In this document: piece after piece, positions 24,914 to 33,840 of the stretch
How the letters are laid out: the number at the start of each line of letters is the position of its first letter
How positions within the stretch are numbered: the first letter of the stretch is position 1
Position numbers and translations under genes: made by a program
Notes under the pieces: generated by a model
The model's database searches: none
Told to the model about the DNA's origin: nothing
The model's input: only the letters and a program-made list of their open reading frames with translations
Assembly (NCBI RefSeq): GCF_951801035.1
Contig: NZ_CATOKT010000003.1
Strand: one strand, 5' to 3'
Source of the DNA: Adlercreutzia sp910585575
GTDB lineage: Bacteria > Actinomycetota > Coriobacteriia > Coriobacteriales > Eggerthellaceae
DNA length: 64,000 nt

Positions 24914-25585
24914 ATGCGCGTACTGGTGGTGGAGGACGATCATGCCATTGTGGCGGCGCTTTCGGCGCTGCTGGCCGATGAAGGTTTCGAGGTGCGTTCG
25001 GTGGCAACCCAGGACGGCGCCTGCCAGCTTCTGGCACGAGAGACATTCGACATTGCGCTGCTCGACGTGACGCTGGCTCAGGGCAACGGGTTCGCCGTGT
25101 GCGCTGCCGCCCGCGAGGCGGCGCCCGATATGCCGGTCATCTTTCTGACGGCTTCCGACGACGAATATTCCACCGTGGCCGGCCTCGACATGGGGGCGGT
25201 CGACTACATTGCCAAGCCCTTCCGCGCCCGCGAGCTGGTGTCGCGCATCCGCGGGGCACTCCGGCGCGTCAGCCCTGCCGACAATGTCCTGACGGCCGGC
25301 GATGTGCGCCTCGATGTGGCCTCGGCCGCGGTCACGAAGGCCGGTGCCGAGGTCTTTCTTTCGGCGTTAGAGTATCGCTTGCTGCTTTACTTTCTGCAGC
25401 ACAAGGGCAAGCTGGTCACCCGCGAGATGCTGCGCGACGCCATTTGGGACACGGCGGGCGAGTACGTGTCCGATAACGCGCTCAACGTGTACGTGAAACG
25501 GCTGCGCGAGAAGGTTGAGGACGACTCTTCGGACCCGCGTCTGATCCAGACGGTGCGCGGCTTGGGCTATAAGGTGGGGGAGTAG
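24914..25585 (+). CDS. OmpR/PhoB-family response regulator
   Basis: 223 residues from ATG 24914 (MRVLVVEDDH). Receiver: EDD acidic patch, LLDVTL phospho-Asp, TASDD, and the conserved Lys in AKPF. C-terminal winged helix: LSALEYRLLLYFLQHKGKLVTREMLRDAIW, ending with NALNVYVKRLREKVEDD and TVRGLGYK. Paired with the kinase 95 bases downstream. Its likely targets include its own promoter and the ABC transporter at 30062, because the same palindrome stands before both. That is inference. Confidence 0.92.
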   Translation: MRVLVVEDDHAIVAALSALLADEGFEVRSVATQDGACQLLARETFDIALLDVTLAQGNGFAVCAAAREAAPDMPVIFLTASDDEYSTVAGLDMGAVDYIAKPFRARELVSRIRGALRRVSPADNVLTAGDVRLDVASAAVTKAGAEVFLSALEYRLLLYFLQHKGKLVTREMLRDAIWDTAGEYVSDNALNVYVKRLREKVEDDSSDPRLIQTVRGLGYKVGE

Positions 25586-25680
25586 CTCTATGGCGCGTTT
25601 TCGCCGGTTTCGCAGGAGGGGGATTCGGCGCTCTCCGTTCAGACGGGAGCGTTCATGCTTGTTGAAGGTGGGAGGCTGAC

Positions 25681-26703
25681 ATGGGCTCGGCATCGACGCT
25701 TGTGCGCCAGTGCGCGGTGCTGGCGGTCCTGGTGGCGCTTGTCGCGTGGGCGGCTCCCGCGGAGGCGAAGGTCTGGGTGCTGGCTACCGGCGCGCTTGCC
25801 CTGACCTTTTTCCTAGGAGTCTCCCTGTATCGTCATCGGCAAATTCGGCGCTTGGCCGATGAGGTGGACGAGGTGCTCCATTCTGGCCGCCGCGTCGACT
25901 TCTCGAACTGCCGCGAGGGTGATGTGGCCGTACTGGCCAACGAGTTGGGGAAGATGACCGCGCGCCTGGCGCGCACGAGCGAGTCGTTGGCGGCCGAGCG
26001 CAACGCCCTCGCTGACTCCCTCGCCGATGTGTCGCACCAGATTCGCACCCCGCTGACGGCCGTCACGCTCATGCTGCCTGTGGTGGAGCGCGCCGACGAT
26101 TCGCTGGAGCGCAAGCGCGCCGTGCGTCGCCTCGAGATCATGATCGAGCGCGTGTCCTGGCTGGTCACCACCTTGCTGAAAATTGCGAAGGTCGATGCCG
26201 GCGCCATGCACGTGGAGCGCCGCTGCGTCAATGCCGCCGCTGTGGTGCACCGCGCCGTGGCCCCGCTGGAAACGGCCATGGACCTGCGGGACGTGGCCCT
26301 CGTGCTCGATCTCGACGAGGCGGCCACCTTCCAAGGCGACGCTCCCTGGACCGCCGAGGCCCTCGAGAACATCGTGAAGAACTGCATGGAGCACACGCCT
26401 GCCGGCGGTACCGTTACGGTAACGGCTCGCGAGGACGCTCTGGCCACCACGGTCGTGGTGGCCGACACCGGCCCCGGTATTGCACCGGACGATCTGCCGC
26501 ACATTTTCGACCGCTTCTATCGCGGCGGCCGGAGCGAGGGGGCGCCCTCAGTGGATGAAGATGTGCGCCAGCCGGCTGGCTTTGGCATCGGGCTGTCGCT
26601 GGCCCAGGCCCTGGTGTCCGCCCAGGGCGGTACTCTGCGCGCCGCCAATAACGGTGAAGGAGGCGCGCGCTTCGATATCGCCTTCCCCAAGCTGGTGGTG
26701 TAA
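25681..26703 (+). CDS. Sensor histidine kinase, HAMP-less two-helix type
   Basis: 340 residues. Two N-terminal membrane helices (about 9-28 and 31-49) have almost no extracellular loop, the design of intramembrane-sensing kinases that work with ABC transporters. The dimerisation motif is LADVSHQIRTPLTAV. The ATPase domain has ENIVKNCMEHT (N box), ADTGPGIAP (G1), FDRFYRG (F) and GFGIGLSLAQAL (G2). The ATG follows GGGAGG. The regulator is immediately upstream. No transporter follows directly, because a LysR/flavoprotein cassette intervenes before the MacB/FtsX-type genes. Confidence 0.9.
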   Translation: MGSASTLVRQCAVLAVLVALVAWAAPAEAKVWVLATGALALTFFLGVSLYRHRQIRRLADEVDEVLHSGRRVDFSNCREGDVAVLANELGKMTARLARTSESLAAERNALADSLADVSHQIRTPLTAVTLMLPVVERADDSLERKRAVRRLEIMIERVSWLVTTLLKIAKVDAGAMHVERRCVNAAAVVHRAVAPLETAMDLRDVALVLDLDEAATFQGDAPWTAEALENIVKNCMEHTPAGGTVTVTAREDALATTVVVADTGPGIAPDDLPHIFDRFYRGGRSEGAPSVDEDVRQPAGFGIGLSLAQALVSAQGGTLRAANNGEGGARFDIAFPKLVV

Positions 26704-26842
26704 GCGCTGTCGGCTGATCTAGCGGCTCAGCTCAAACGCCCAGAACGGGGTGATGGATGTTGTCGACTCTCTGTGTCGTCTTGCCTCAATGGGCACGCTA
26801 GGGAAGAGCACGGTTCTGCCTGCGAATGTGACGAAGATGTGC

Positions 26843-27730
26843 CTAATGTCCCACAACTTGCTCGGCGGCAGCTATGAGCTGATCGATGCGGGGGTCGTCC
26901 TGCTTCCAGGCGATGCCCAGGGTGATGGAGGGCAGGTTGGCGTCCAGGTCAACTGAGTCAACGCCCAGTGCCTCGGCATAGGCGTCGCAGAGGTGGCTGG
27001 CTACAAACAAGCCCATGCCGGCGCGCACTGCCATGAAGGCTGTGTCCCCGTCGCGACAGTTTGTGGCCGTGCGCAGCTCGATACCCTGGGCTTCCAAAAG
27101 CGTTCCTGTGGCAGAGAGGAAGCGGGTCGTGGGCACGCCGTAGGCGCTCAGCAGCGTTTCGCCCTGCAGATCTTCAAGGGTGACCGCCTTCATGCGCGAG
27201 AACTTATGACCGCGAGGGAAGTACACGCACGGGCCAGCGGTGGCCAGAGGGTGGAAACGAACGCCCTCGCTGCCGTCCAGCTCGGTGCTGGCAGTAACAG
27301 CCACGTCGATGTGGTCTTCCAGCAAAAGCAGCGATATCTGGGGCATCGTCTCGCGTCGTAGCGAAAAGGGGAAGCTGCCGGGCTCCTTCGGAATGCGGAA
27401 GAGGGCCTTTCCCAGCCATAAGCTTGAGAGCGGCCCATCGTATCCAAGGCGCAGCGGCGCCACGCCGCCCTTGGCAATGGTGGAAGCTGTGGCCACGGCC
27501 GCCTCATAGCCGTCTCTGAGTTCGAGAAAATGCTGCAACAGGTAGCTGCCTGCCGCCGTGAGCTCGATGGAGTGTCCCTTGCGCAGGAACAACGGATAAC
27601 CCAGCTCGGTCTCAAGAGAGATAACTTGCTGGCTCACCGTTGATTGAGAGAGATAGAGCTGACGGGCTGCCGCCGAGAAGCCGCCGCATTGAGCCACGGC
27701 GATGAAGCAATCTATTTGCCGGTGATTCAT
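26843..27730 (-). CDS. LysR-family transcriptional regulator
   Basis: 295 residues. The N-terminal LysR helix-turn-helix is complete (MNHRQIDCFIAVAQCGGFSAAA, then LYLSQSTVSQQVISLETELG). The C-terminal effector domain is of periplasmic-binding type (LRLGYDGPLSS, ISLLLLEDHIDVAVTAS). It is divergent from the flavoprotein gene at 27939. Two LysR-type palindromes lie between them, so it most likely controls that gene in response to its substrate. The ligand is unknown. Confidence 0.9.
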   Translation of the reverse strand: MNHRQIDCFIAVAQCGGFSAAARQLYLSQSTVSQQVISLETELGYPLFLRKGHSIELTAAGSYLLQHFLELRDGYEAAVATASTIAKGGVAPLRLGYDGPLSSLWLGKALFRIPKEPGSFPFSLRRETMPQISLLLLEDHIDVAVTASTELDGSEGVRFHPLATAGPCVYFPRGHKFSRMKAVTLEDLQGETLLSAYGVPTTRFLSATGTLLEAQGIELRTATNCRDGDTAFMAVRAGMGLFVASHLCDAYAEALGVDSVDLDANLPSITLGIAWKQDDPRIDQLIAAAEQVVGH

Positions 27731-27759
27731 GAAGAAGCCCCTCCCAGAGCCGCCTATCT

Positions 27760-27836
27760 ATCGGGCAATCCGATTATAGCATCGCAATAATCGCTACGGT
27801 GCACGTGGATAGGCTCCTATCGCAATACCCGATAGG
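27760..27836. promoter_or_regulatory. Two LysR-type boxes in the divergent promoter region
   Basis: ATCGG-GCAAT-CCGAT (27760-27774) and CCTATCG-CAATACC-CGATAGG (27816-27836) are perfect palindromes sharing ATCG and CAAT cores. They lie between the LysR gene and the flavoprotein gene it faces. Confidence 0.55.
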
Positions 27837-27938
27837 TGCTTCGAAGATGCGATGACCTGCGGATTAGCCTCCTGCCTATGATGCTCTCAAGCGACGCTTT
27901 AGGGCGACGAACCGAGAGTCAACTTAAGGAGGGTTCTT

Positions 27939-29810
27939 ATGGCAAGCAACGAAAAGGGGATGTCGAGAAGGTCGTTCCTCGGTATGGCGGGCGTTACGGC
28001 TGCTGGTGCTTTGACGGCAGGGATGGCTGGCTGCGCCCCTGCAGAGCCGAAGAAGGCTGGCGAGGAAGGATTGGCGGCTACGGGCTCAGGCTCCAGCCCC
28101 TCTAAGACTATCGAGTTCAATGGTCAGACGCTGCCGAAATCCATGGCGAAGCCGGAGCCCATTGCCGAAGATGCAATCGTGCAGACCGTGGATTGCGACG
28201 TGCTCGTGGTGGGTGCTGGCATTTCCGGCTTGCCCGCGGCCTGCATTGCGGCCGAGAAGGGCGCCAAAGTGGTTTGCGTGGAGAAGGGCAGTGCCCCGTG
28301 TGCCACCCGTCCCACCGGTCTTTCCTGGTTCGGTACGAAAAAGCTCAAGGAGCTTGGCGTGCTGTGCACCGAGGAAGAGAAAGCCGCTATCGTCAAGGAT
28401 ATCTTCGGCGGGGCCAACGCCACGTCCAAGCAGGAAATCGTCAAGCTGTGGCTCGATGAATCGGGCGAAGCCGGCGACTATCTGACCGACATCATCGAGG
28501 CCTCGGGCATCCCGGTGCGCGTGGGCGGCTACTACGGCTACTACAAGCACTTCGATACCGTTACCGAAGGCGCCGAGGATATGAAGAAGACCGGCGGCAT
28601 CTACAACGATTCCTACTGGAACATGTACGCGTTGCAGCACCAGGTGGGCGAGAACGAGAAGCCTGGCGTTTGCCTGTGGGGCCGCGAGGACCTCTCGGAT
28701 GCCGATTGGCTGACTCCCGTCTACAACCGCGCGGTGGAACTGGGCGTGGAGTTCCTGTTCAGCACGACGGCCGAGCAGCTCGATCGCGAAGAGGGCTGGG
28801 AGGACGACAACTCCAAGCGCGTGACCGGCTGCGTGGCCAAGGGCCCCGACGGCTATGTGCGCGTTAACGCTGCAAAGGGCGTCGTGCTGGCCACGGGCGG
28901 CTTCGACTGGGACGACGATATGGTGGACTACTACTATCCCATCGGCCTGCGCACCTGCCGCACCTGGCAGAAGTGGATGACGGGTGACGGCCACAAGATG
29001 GGCGTGTGGGTCGGCGCCAAGATGGAGGATCCCGGCCAGTACGTGTCCCATATGATGGGCACTGTGGCCCCCGCGGCCGTGCAGCGCAGCGACGAACGCA
29101 TGATGCAGACTGAGTCTCAAGCCTTCATCACCCCGTGGGTGGAGTGGGCGCTACCCTCCAACGCCCTGGCGCCGGTGCTGTACGTGAACCAGAATGGTGA
29201 GCGCTTCATGAACGAGGAGATCGGCTACTTTATGAGTGGTCCGATTATCGACAAGCAGCCCGAGGGTCTGTTCTGGGCCTTCTGGGACGGCGACTCCGAG
29301 AACAAGGTGCGCCCGCACAAGTTCGACCGTTTGGTGGACGGCATCGATACCGACGAGCATTCCGAGATGATGGTCGAGGCCGGCTTGCTTATCAAGGCCG
29401 ACACCATCGACGAACTCATCGAGAAGATGAACGCGGCCGAATGGGACAACGGCCGTTTCAACGGTGAGAAGTTCAAGGAGACGCTGGCCCATTACAACGA
29501 GCTGTGCGCCGCTGGTGCCGACAGCGATTTCTACAAGCCGTCCGAGTGGATGACCACTATCGACACGCCGCCGTTCTACGCTGCCGAGATGGGTTCCTCG
29601 TGGATGACTACCGTGGGTGGTCTGGAGATCGACGCGTCGCTGCATGTGCTCGACGTGAACCGCCAGCCCATCCCCGGCCTCTATGCCGGCGGCAACCCGG
29701 CCGGTTGCTTCTATGGCAACATCTACGCGCCTCAGGTGCCTATGAGCCTGTCGGGCCACTCCACGACGCTTTCCTACGTCGCGGCGCGTAACTGCGTCGA
29801 CGGCATCTAA
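27939..29810 (+). CDS. Second Tat-exported FAD-dependent fumarate-reductase-like flavoprotein
   Basis: 623 residues with a Tat signal (SRRSFLGM, residues 9-16) and lipobox MAGC (Cys32). The FAD motif is CDVLVVGAGISGLPAA. Other family features: ATGGFDWDDD, TGDGHKMGVWVGA, NQNGERFMNEE, and C-terminal GLYAGGNPAG. The family is extracytoplasmic reductases of organic acids or related acceptors. As in the 14031 protein, the Arg residues used by classical fumarate reductases are not seen after RFxNE or in the final GLYAGG segment, and no haem domain or cytochrome partner is adjacent. It is only distantly similar to the first flavoprotein and has its own LysR regulator, which suggests a different substrate. 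A terminator pair follows. Confidence 0.85.
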   Translation: MASNEKGMSRRSFLGMAGVTAAGALTAGMAGCAPAEPKKAGEEGLAATGSGSSPSKTIEFNGQTLPKSMAKPEPIAEDAIVQTVDCDVLVVGAGISGLPAACIAAEKGAKVVCVEKGSAPCATRPTGLSWFGTKKLKELGVLCTEEEKAAIVKDIFGGANATSKQEIVKLWLDESGEAGDYLTDIIEASGIPVRVGGYYGYYKHFDTVTEGAEDMKKTGGIYNDSYWNMYALQHQVGENEKPGVCLWGREDLSDADWLTPVYNRAVELGVEFLFSTTAEQLDREEGWEDDNSKRVTGCVAKGPDGYVRVNAAKGVVLATGGFDWDDDMVDYYYPIGLRTCRTWQKWMTGDGHKMGVWVGAKMEDPGQYVSHMMGTVAPAAVQRSDERMMQTESQAFITPWVEWALPSNALAPVLYVNQNGERFMNEEIGYFMSGPIIDKQPEGLFWAFWDGDSENKVRPHKFDRLVDGIDTDEHSEMMVEAGLLIKADTIDELIEKMNAAEWDNGRFNGEKFKETLAHYNELCAAGADSDFYKPSEWMTTIDTPPFYAAEMGSSWMTTVGGLEIDASLHVLDVNRQPIPGLYAGGNPAGCFYGNIYAPQVPMSLSGHSTTLSYVAARNCVDGI

Positions 29811-29823
29811 TCGCGTCTACTGA

Positions 29824-29861
29824 GAGCTCGCGTTTCCCTCCCCGCGTGGGCTCGCTTTTTT
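29824..29861 (+). terminator. First terminator after the second flavoprotein gene
   Basis: An imperfect hairpin (GAGC-CGCG against CGCG-GGCTC) is followed by six T. Confidence 0.55.
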
Positions 29862-29864
29862 CAG

Positions 29865-29896
29865 CGCCCCGGCCTTTAAATGGGTCGGGGCGTTTT
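29865..29896 (+). terminator. Second terminator after the second flavoprotein gene
   Basis: CGCCCCGGCC (29865-29874) pairs with GGTCGGGGCG (29883-29892) around TTTAAATG, followed by TTTT. Confidence 0.75.
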
Positions 29897-29966
29897 GCTT
29901 GAGGAGAGGGGCGTATCTGCCAAGATGGATGTTGGACGAGAGGAAGTAGCTCTTTTCCGTTCTCTG

Positions 29967-29984
29967 CATTACGCTATCGTAATG
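29967..29984 (+). promoter_or_regulatory. CATTACG-N4-CGTAATG box upstream of the ABC transporter
   Basis: A perfect palindrome CATTACG-CTAT-CGTAATG. It matches the box at 24802 (CATTACG-N4-CGTAA) in sequence and spacing and lies about 54 bases upstream of a possible -10 (30029-30034). It is a likely activator site for the two-component regulator encoded at 24914. Confidence 0.55.
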
Positions 29985-30004
29985 AGCGCGTTAGAGGCGG
30001 GACA

Positions 30005-30034
30005 TTTCGCATCCGCATACTTGATCCGTAGATT
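30005..30034 (+). promoter_or_regulatory. Possible promoter of the ABC transporter operon
   Basis: TTTCGC (30005-30010) and TAGATT (30029-30034) are spaced by 18 bases. This is weak, as expected for an activated promoter. Confidence 0.3.
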
Positions 30035-30061
30035 GGACGTATTGGGAGAAAGGCTTGGGGC

Positions 30062-30745
30062 ATGGACATTCTGACCGTCAGCCATTTGACGAAAATCTAC
30101 GGAGAGGGCGAGGCGGCCACCCGCGCGCTCGACGACGTTTCCTTCAGCGTGCAGGAGGGCGAGTTCGTGGCCATCGTGGGCTCCTCGGGCTCGGGCAAGT
30201 CGACGCTTTTGCACCTCATCGGCGGCGTGGACCGTCCCACGGCGGGCCATGTGCTGGTGAACGGGTCCGACGTGTACGCGCGCTCCGACGAGGAGCTGGC
30301 GGTGTTCCGCCGCCGCGAGGTGGGGCTCGTGTACCAGTTCTACAACCTGGTACCGGTGCTCAACGTAGTGGAGAACATGACGCTGCCCGTGGCCCTGGAT
30401 GGGCGCGCGGTGAACCACGACAGGCTTGCCGGTCTGCTCGACAAGCTGGGCTTGCGCGGCCGTGAGGGACACCTGCCCAGCCAGCTCTCCGGCGGTCAGC
30501 AGCAGCGCGTTGCCATCGGGCGCGCCCTCATGAACGCGCCGGCGGTGGTGCTTGCCGACGAGCCCACGGGCAACCTGGACACCCGCAACTCCGCCGAGAT
30601 CATGCAGCTGCTGCGCGATTCCAACCGCGAGTTCGGCCAGACCATGATCGTCATCACCCACGATGAGGAAATCGCCCTGGCCGCCGATCGCATTATCGCC
30701 GTGGAGGACGGCCGCATCGTGCGCGACGAGAGGATCCGCCGATGA
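30062..30745 (+). CDS. ABC transporter ATPase, MacB/LolD type
   Basis: 227 residues. Walker A GSSGSGKST (residues about 41-49), Q-loop YQFYNLVPV, signature LSGGQQQRVAIGRAL, Walker B VVLADEPTGNLD, and H-loop ITHDE. The LDTRNS segment after Walker B and the overall length place it with ATPases that partner FtsX-type permeases, such as MacB, LolD and BceA. These systems export or detach antimicrobial peptides or lipoproteins instead of importing. The stop overlaps the permease ATG (ATGA). Confidence 0.92.
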   Translation: MDILTVSHLTKIYGEGEAATRALDDVSFSVQEGEFVAIVGSSGSGKSTLLHLIGGVDRPTAGHVLVNGSDVYARSDEELAVFRRREVGLVYQFYNLVPVLNVVENMTLPVALDGRAVNHDRLAGLLDKLGLRGREGHLPSQLSGGQQQRVAIGRALMNAPAVVLADEPTGNLDTRNSAEIMQLLRDSNREFGQTMIVITHDEEIALAADRIIAVEDGRIVRDERIRR

Positions 30746-33700
30746 ACGCCATGACGAACTTCACGCTGCACTCGCTTAAGGTGAACCGCGTGCGCACGGC
30801 GGTCACCATCGCTGGCGTAGCTTTGGCTGCTGCGCTGCTGACGGCGGTGCTCACTACCTACTTCTCCTTCACCGACTACTTGTACCGCTCCGAGGCGGCC
30901 AACGCGGGCACGTGGATGGCCTATGCGGAAGTGGGCGACATGGCGGCGTCCGAGGGCGATATCGCCCGGGCTAAGGGCGATCCGCGCGTCACCGGCCTGG
31001 CCACGCTCGAAGACGCGGGCTTTGCCGAGCTTACCGAGGCCCAACAGGAGAAGCTGGGCATCTGCATGCCCATTCTGTCGGTGTCGGGCAATGTGGAGGA
31101 CATTGCCGCCATCCACCCGAGCGAGGGGCGCATGCCCGTGAACCCGGGCGAGATCATGCTGTTCGCCACATGGAAGGACTACGGCGGCGTGTCGTTGGGC
31201 GACACCCTCACGCTTTCCGTGGGCGACCGCGAGGCGGTGCTCGCGCCGGGCGAGAAGAGCGCGGAGTCCGACGGCTCCATGGAGGCGGCCTACGGGACGG
31301 CCTACAACGTGGATCCCACTACCGTTGAGATCGTCGACGGCACACGGCTCAACTCTTCCATTGGCTACCTGGAGGCGACCCAGGACGGTGGCATTTTCAA
31401 CGAGCATCTGGTGAACAAGCGCGAGCGCACGTACACCGTGGTCGGCTTTTACAACCGTCTGGGTTACACGCTATCCACTGGGGTAGGTACGGCCGGCGTG
31501 ACCGTGAATGAGCCGGAAACCGACGGCTTCGGCGAGGTGTTCCTCACCATGGCTGGTATGGAGAACTCCGACCAGGTGCTGGCCTGCGCCGAGGAGCTGT
31601 TCCCTAACGACCACGTGGTGCTTCACTCGGCCATGCTGCGTTACATGGGCGTGACCAGCGATTCCTCTATTTGGAGCACCTTCTTCGGCATTGTGGCCGT
31701 ACTGGCCATGGTTATCGCCGGCGCCTGCGTGTCGCTTATCTTCAACGCCTTCAACATCTCGGTGGCCGAGCGCATCAGCCAGTTCGGGCTCTTGTCCTCG
31801 GTGGGCGCGTCGCGTCGACAGCTGCGTCGAGCTGTGGTGCTCGAGGGTTGCGTGGTGGCGCTCATTGGCATTCCGCTGGGGCTTGTGGTGGGCCTGGCCG
31901 GCTGCGCGGTCACCTTTGCGCTGCTGGGACCGGCCATTTCCAACTTGGCGGGCAATGCAGCGGTGGAATTCTATGTGGCGCCCAACGTAACGGCCCTCGT
32001 GGCTGCGGCGGCGCTCACCCTGGTCACGGTGCTCGTATCCGTGTGGATTCCCGCCAAGCGCGCCAGCCGCGTGAACGTTATCGACGCCCTGCGCAACGCC
32101 GGTGCCCAGCGAGTGTCCAAGAAGGGGGCCAAGGCCGCGGCGAAGGCGGCGCGCACCGGCGCGCTGTGGAAGGTCGGCGGCGTGACGGACCGCCTGTTCG
32201 GCGTGGGCGGAAAGCTCGCCCGCATCAATCGCAAGCGCGGCACGGCCAAAGGGCGCGCAGCCTCAGTGTCGCTGGCCCTGGCCATCGTGCTGCTCATGAC
32301 GGCCGGCTCCCTCAACGTGTTCCTCGGCTCGCTCGTAGGCGTGGCATCCGGCGGCGAGGCCCCCGGCGAGGTGTCGGTAACCGCCGAGTTCTCAACTGAG
32401 CGAGACAGCCAACCGTCTGACTTGTCTCATTCGGAAGGAGACAGCCAGTCGTCTGGTTCGGAAGATGGGGGCTCGGGCGAATCGACGGACCCGGCCGGTG
32501 AAAAAGGAGACAGATCAGACGGTCGATTGTCTCATTCTGCCGCATCGGTGCTGGAGGGTCTGAACGCGCGCTTTGCCTCCGAGGCGGCGGAATTTGCGAA
32601 GGCCTACGACTACCTGGCTGAAAGCAACGGGGCCCAGGGGATTGGCTGGCTGCTGCGCAGCGACGCGGCCATGTCCCTCCCCGAATCCATGGTGGGCGAG
32701 GCCTTCCGTGTCGAGGGCGGCATCGACGGCGGCAAGGTGGCCGACGGGCGCTTTGGCACGGTGGGAACCATTCTCTACCTGGACAACGACGCCTTCGACT
32801 CTTACGCCCAGAGTCTCGGCCTGAATCCGGCCGACTTTCGTGACGGGGAACACCCCCGCGCCATCGCCCTGGCTCAGGGCTACGGCAACAACGGCGATGT
32901 GTACCAGCTGCTCGATATTCTGCGCGAGCCGGGCACGGTGGAGGTGCTGGCGGCTGCGGCCTACGAGGGCCGTCCAGCCCACGTGGGAGTGTCCTACTAC
33001 GCGGAGGACGACACGGGACCGCACTACGTGTTCTTGCCCTATGTGTTTGGCGAGGACGGCGGAGCCGTGGTAGACGAGCAGCTCACTCTCGACGACGTGG
33101 AACTGGCCACGGTGCCGGTGGAGGTGGCGGCCGTCACCGACGAGGTGCCCGCGCTGCTGGGCGGTCCCGGCTCCGGCGTCATGCTCATCGTGCCCGAATC
33201 CCTGGCGGCCACCCAAAGCCTCGGCGGCGAGGCCCCCCTCTTCACGAGCTACTTCGACGCGGCGGACGGCGATCACGAGGCCCTGGCCGAGGAGCTGGCC
33301 ACCCGCGGCGGGGAGTTCTTCCACGACGGCCCCTACGAGATGGCCTTCTACTCCTACAACGACCTGGTAGCGCAAAGGGACGCCACGCAGCAGCTGGCCA
33401 TGGTGGTAAACGTGTTCTGCCTGCTGTTCACCGTCATCCTGGCGCTCATCGCCATGGCGAACGTGTTCAACACGGTGACGAACAGCCTTATCCTGCGCCG
33501 CCGCGAGTTCGCGGTCATGAAGTCGGTGGGACTTTCGAACCGCCAGTTCCGTCGCATGATCATGGACGAGTGCGCCAGCTTCGGCGTGGCGGGCCTCGTG
33601 CCCGGGCTGCTGGTGTCGCTTGCAGTGTCGTGGCTGCTGTACTCGGCGGTGACCCAATCCATGAGCGGGCTGCCCTTCCAGCTGCCCTGGACCTACGTGG

Positions 33701-33810
33701 GGCTGGCGCTTATCATGACGGCCGCCGCCATGGGCATCTCGGTAGCCTATGGCATGCACCGCTGCAAAGCCGACAACGTCGTAGAGGCGCTGCGGGCCGA
33801 TAGCGTCTAG
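30742..33810 (+). CDS. Large FtsX-type ABC permease, 1022 aa
   Basis: Partner of the preceding ATPase. An N-terminal membrane anchor (residues about 15-37) and an extracellular MacB-like domain lead to the first FtsX domain near 310-450 (FNAFNISVAERISQFGLLSS). After a cytoplasmic Lys/Ala-rich stretch comes a second copy: membrane helix near 510-530, a long extracellular part, and an FtsX domain near 880-1015 (NVFNTVTNSLILRRREFAVM). The order fits the duplicated permeases of bacitracin/lantibiotic-type exporters. A Ser/Gly/Asp linker (about 548-600) is encoded by DNA with three palindromic repeats (GAGACA-N15-TGTCTC) and looks like inserted sequence. The substrate is unknown. Confidence 0.88.
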   Translation: MNAMTNFTLHSLKVNRVRTAVTIAGVALAAALLTAVLTTYFSFTDYLYRSEAANAGTWMAYAEVGDMAASEGDIARAKGDPRVTGLATLEDAGFAELTEAQQEKLGICMPILSVSGNVEDIAAIHPSEGRMPVNPGEIMLFATWKDYGGVSLGDTLTLSVGDREAVLAPGEKSAESDGSMEAAYGTAYNVDPTTVEIVDGTRLNSSIGYLEATQDGGIFNEHLVNKRERTYTVVGFYNRLGYTLSTGVGTAGVTVNEPETDGFGEVFLTMAGMENSDQVLACAEELFPNDHVVLHSAMLRYMGVTSDSSIWSTFFGIVAVLAMVIAGACVSLIFNAFNISVAERISQFGLLSSVGASRRQLRRAVVLEGCVVALIGIPLGLVVGLAGCAVTFALLGPAISNLAGNAAVEFYVAPNVTALVAAAALTLVTVLVSVWIPAKRASRVNVIDALRNAGAQRVSKKGAKAAAKAARTGALWKVGGVTDRLFGVGGKLARINRKRGTAKGRAASVSLALAIVLLMTAGSLNVFLGSLVGVASGGEAPGEVSVTAEFSTERDSQPSDLSHSEGDSQSSGSEDGGSGESTDPAGEKGDRSDGRLSHSAASVLEGLNARFASEAAEFAKAYDYLAESNGAQGIGWLLRSDAAMSLPESMVGEAFRVEGGIDGGKVADGRFGTVGTILYLDNDAFDSYAQSLGLNPADFRDGEHPRAIALAQGYGNNGDVYQLLDILREPGTVEVLAAAAYEGRPAHVGVSYYAEDDTGPHYVFLPYVFGEDGGAVVDEQLTLDDVELATVPVEVAAVTDEVPALLGGPGSGVMLIVPESLAATQSLGGEAPLFTSYFDAADGDHEALAEELATRGGEFFHDGPYEMAFYSYNDLVAQRDATQQLAMVVNVFCLLFTVILALIAMANVFNTVTNSLILRRREFAVMKSVGLSNRQFRRMIMDECASFGVAGLVPGLLVSLAVSWLLYSAVTQSMSGLPFQLPWTYVGLALIMTAAAMGISVAYGMHRCKADNVVEALRADSV
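32402..32533. repeat. Three copies of a GAGACA-N15-TGTCTC repeat inside the permease gene
   Basis: Copy 1 lies at 32402-32428 (GAGACA/TGTCTC arms). A partial copy 2 starts at 32438 (GAGACAGCCA, then CGTCTG). Copy 3 at 32507-32533 is the reverse complement of copy 1 in its 15-base centre (CAGACGGT against ACCGTCTG). Copies 1 and 3 are both followed by ATTC. All keep the frame open and encode part of the Ser/Asp linker. Confidence 0.75.
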
Positions 33811-33840
33811 CTTGCGAGTCCTCCGGGGTAGTGCTCTGGG

